Source: an uncultured Balneola sp. (GTDB lineage: Bacteria > Bacteroidota > Rhodothermia > Balneolales > Balneolaceae). From it: 64,000 nucleotides of DNA. Below, piece by piece: positions 63,326-64,000 of the stretch. Below the pieces are notes generated by a model. That model had not been told where the DNA came from, ran no database searches, and worked only from the letters and a program-made list of their open reading frames with translations. A program made the translations under genes and the position numbers. Every line of letters begins with the position of its first letter. The stretch's first letter is position 1. Location: the NCBI GenBank assembly GCA_913058495.1, contig CAJXQC010000002.1:62001-126000 (forward strand). Direction: 5' to 3'.

Positions 63326-64000
63326 TCAGTTCCCTGACATCATCTTAAACATCAGATCTGTTACGCTGATCAGGTTAACTCCTGTTGGTATTTGAACCAT
63401 CGCTTTTGCTATACTGGACTTATTGATATTGGTAACTTCCATTACGGTTTCAGTCCCTTTTTTCCCGGTTACTTCAACAAGCATTGGAAAGTTTTTCCCT
63501 GCAAAAACCGCATCTCTTGATTGATTAACTGCTCTATCTGCTTCAGCCGGAAGGTTTTTCCATGGCTCAGCCAGCATTCCCCAGTTGATATCAATATTCG
63601 GAGTAAGCCAAACTGACATTTTTGTATCATTTTCTCTACCCGAGATAACCAGTTCGTAAGTTTTATATCCATTTATGGTTCTTTCACGGTCGGTATATTC
63701 AAAATTCATTTCGTCATTACCAGAACTCTTTGGCGAAGAACTATTACCCCATGAAAGAAACATTTTAAATAACCCTTCCACTTCTGATTTAGTGACCTGT
63801 AGTGCATCATTATTTTCCATTAACACCACAAAATCTTTTTTATCATTCCGAATCAACATTCCTCCGGAATTAAATGACTGACCAAAATTCATCTCATCTT
63901 CTCCTTTTAAAAAGATCCGATCTGCAGTTACATACATATTAAGTTGATTAACTGAAGTCTTACCACTTTCATTATCACCATAAAGGTTCATGGATATGTG
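63326..64000 (-). CDS. DUF4412-domain protein, 5' end outside window
   Basis: The reading frame continues past the listed Met to the window edge, so the start is missing. The visible 221 residues contain QLNMYVTADRIFLKGEDEMN, FVVLMENNDALQVTKSEVEG, INGYKTYELVISGREND and VWLTPNIDINWGMLAEPWKN, consistent with DUF4412 (a LolA/LppX-like beta fold). The protein is normally exported. Its function is unknown. The C-terminus ends LMFKMMSGN. Confidence 0.78.
   Translation of the reverse strand, partial: HISMNLYGDNESGKTSVNQLNMYVTADRIFLKGEDEMNFGQSFNSGGMLIRNDKKDFVVLMENNDALQVTKSEVEGLFKMFLSWGNSSSPKSSGNDEMNFEYTDRERTINGYKTYELVISGRENDTKMSVWLTPNIDINWGMLAEPWKNLPAEADRAVNQSRDAVFAGKNFPMLVEVTGKKGTETVMEVTNINKSSIAKAMVQIPTGVNLISVTDLMFKMMSGN

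Overview
The window looks like chromosomal DNA from an AT-rich, Gram-negative member of the Balneolota/Rhodothermota or a neighbouring Bacteroidota-type lineage, most likely a Balneolaceae relative. The evidence is two large secreted proteins ending in a type IX secretion (T9SS) sorting domain with the NYPNPFNP signature, many Bacteroidota-style lipoproteins, a TonB-dependent receptor with a carboxypeptidase-like N-terminal domain, a bacilliredoxin-like YtxJ protein, few visible Shine-Dalgarno sequences and occasional TAnnTTTG promoter-like boxes. This assignment is inferred from protein style; no rRNA or tRNA gene was seen.

Layout. 0-8.4 kb: 3' end of gamma-glutamyltransferase, YtxJ, an MBL hydrolase, a double retropepsin-PDZ lipoprotein, a TPR protein, TerC, an M28 peptidase, a dienelactone hydrolase and a DinB protein. 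8.4-12.7 kb: a hairpin-rich intergenic leader, then a 1,305-residue secreted protein combining BNR-like, SusD-like, FnIII and T9SS modules. 12.8-16.3 kb: a tight pxpABC (5-oxoprolinase) operon led by an NRAMP-fold transporter whose metal-binding motifs are replaced. 16.3-25 kb: small enzymes, a bacterial homologue of the tRNA-queuosine mannosyltransferase, an AAA/DUF4143 ATPase and an FAD-dependent dehydrogenase. 25-30 kb: LVIVD and DUF305 lipoproteins, a secreted MBL protein and a YqhD-like alcohol dehydrogenase. 30-35.3 kb: a haem-receptor-like TonB-dependent receptor, a YjjG-like HAD phosphatase and a LemA-TPM-TPM operon. 35.4-40.5 kb: an Lrp/methionine gamma-lyase pair and a TetR/FadE pair with a clear candidate operator. 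40.5-54.7 kb: mostly housekeeping genes (trmB, pdxH, pyrG, rlmB, ndk), a radical SAM protein, an amidohydrolase and a TPR histidine kinase. 54.7-64 kb: a class III adenylate cyclase with an unusual N-terminal half, mgsA, a YyaL-type protein, an ECF sigma/anti-sigma pair, a four-CHRD secreted protein and a DUF4412 gene cut by the window edge.

Functional themes. The gamma-glutamyl/5-oxoproline theme (ggt and pxpABC plus transporter) suggests recycling of gamma-glutamyl compounds. Envelope and secretion genes dominate the accessory part. Several regions are rich in inverted repeats: the leader before the 1,305-residue protein, the LemA operon, the region between the TPM gene and the methionine gamma-lyase gene, and a branched terminator after the radical SAM gene. 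No CRISPR array, transposase, phage gene or classic defence island was seen. The strongest candidates for something undescribed are the NRAMP-like protein of the pxp operon, the SusD/BNR/T9SS chimera with its structured leader, and the compound palindromic elements.
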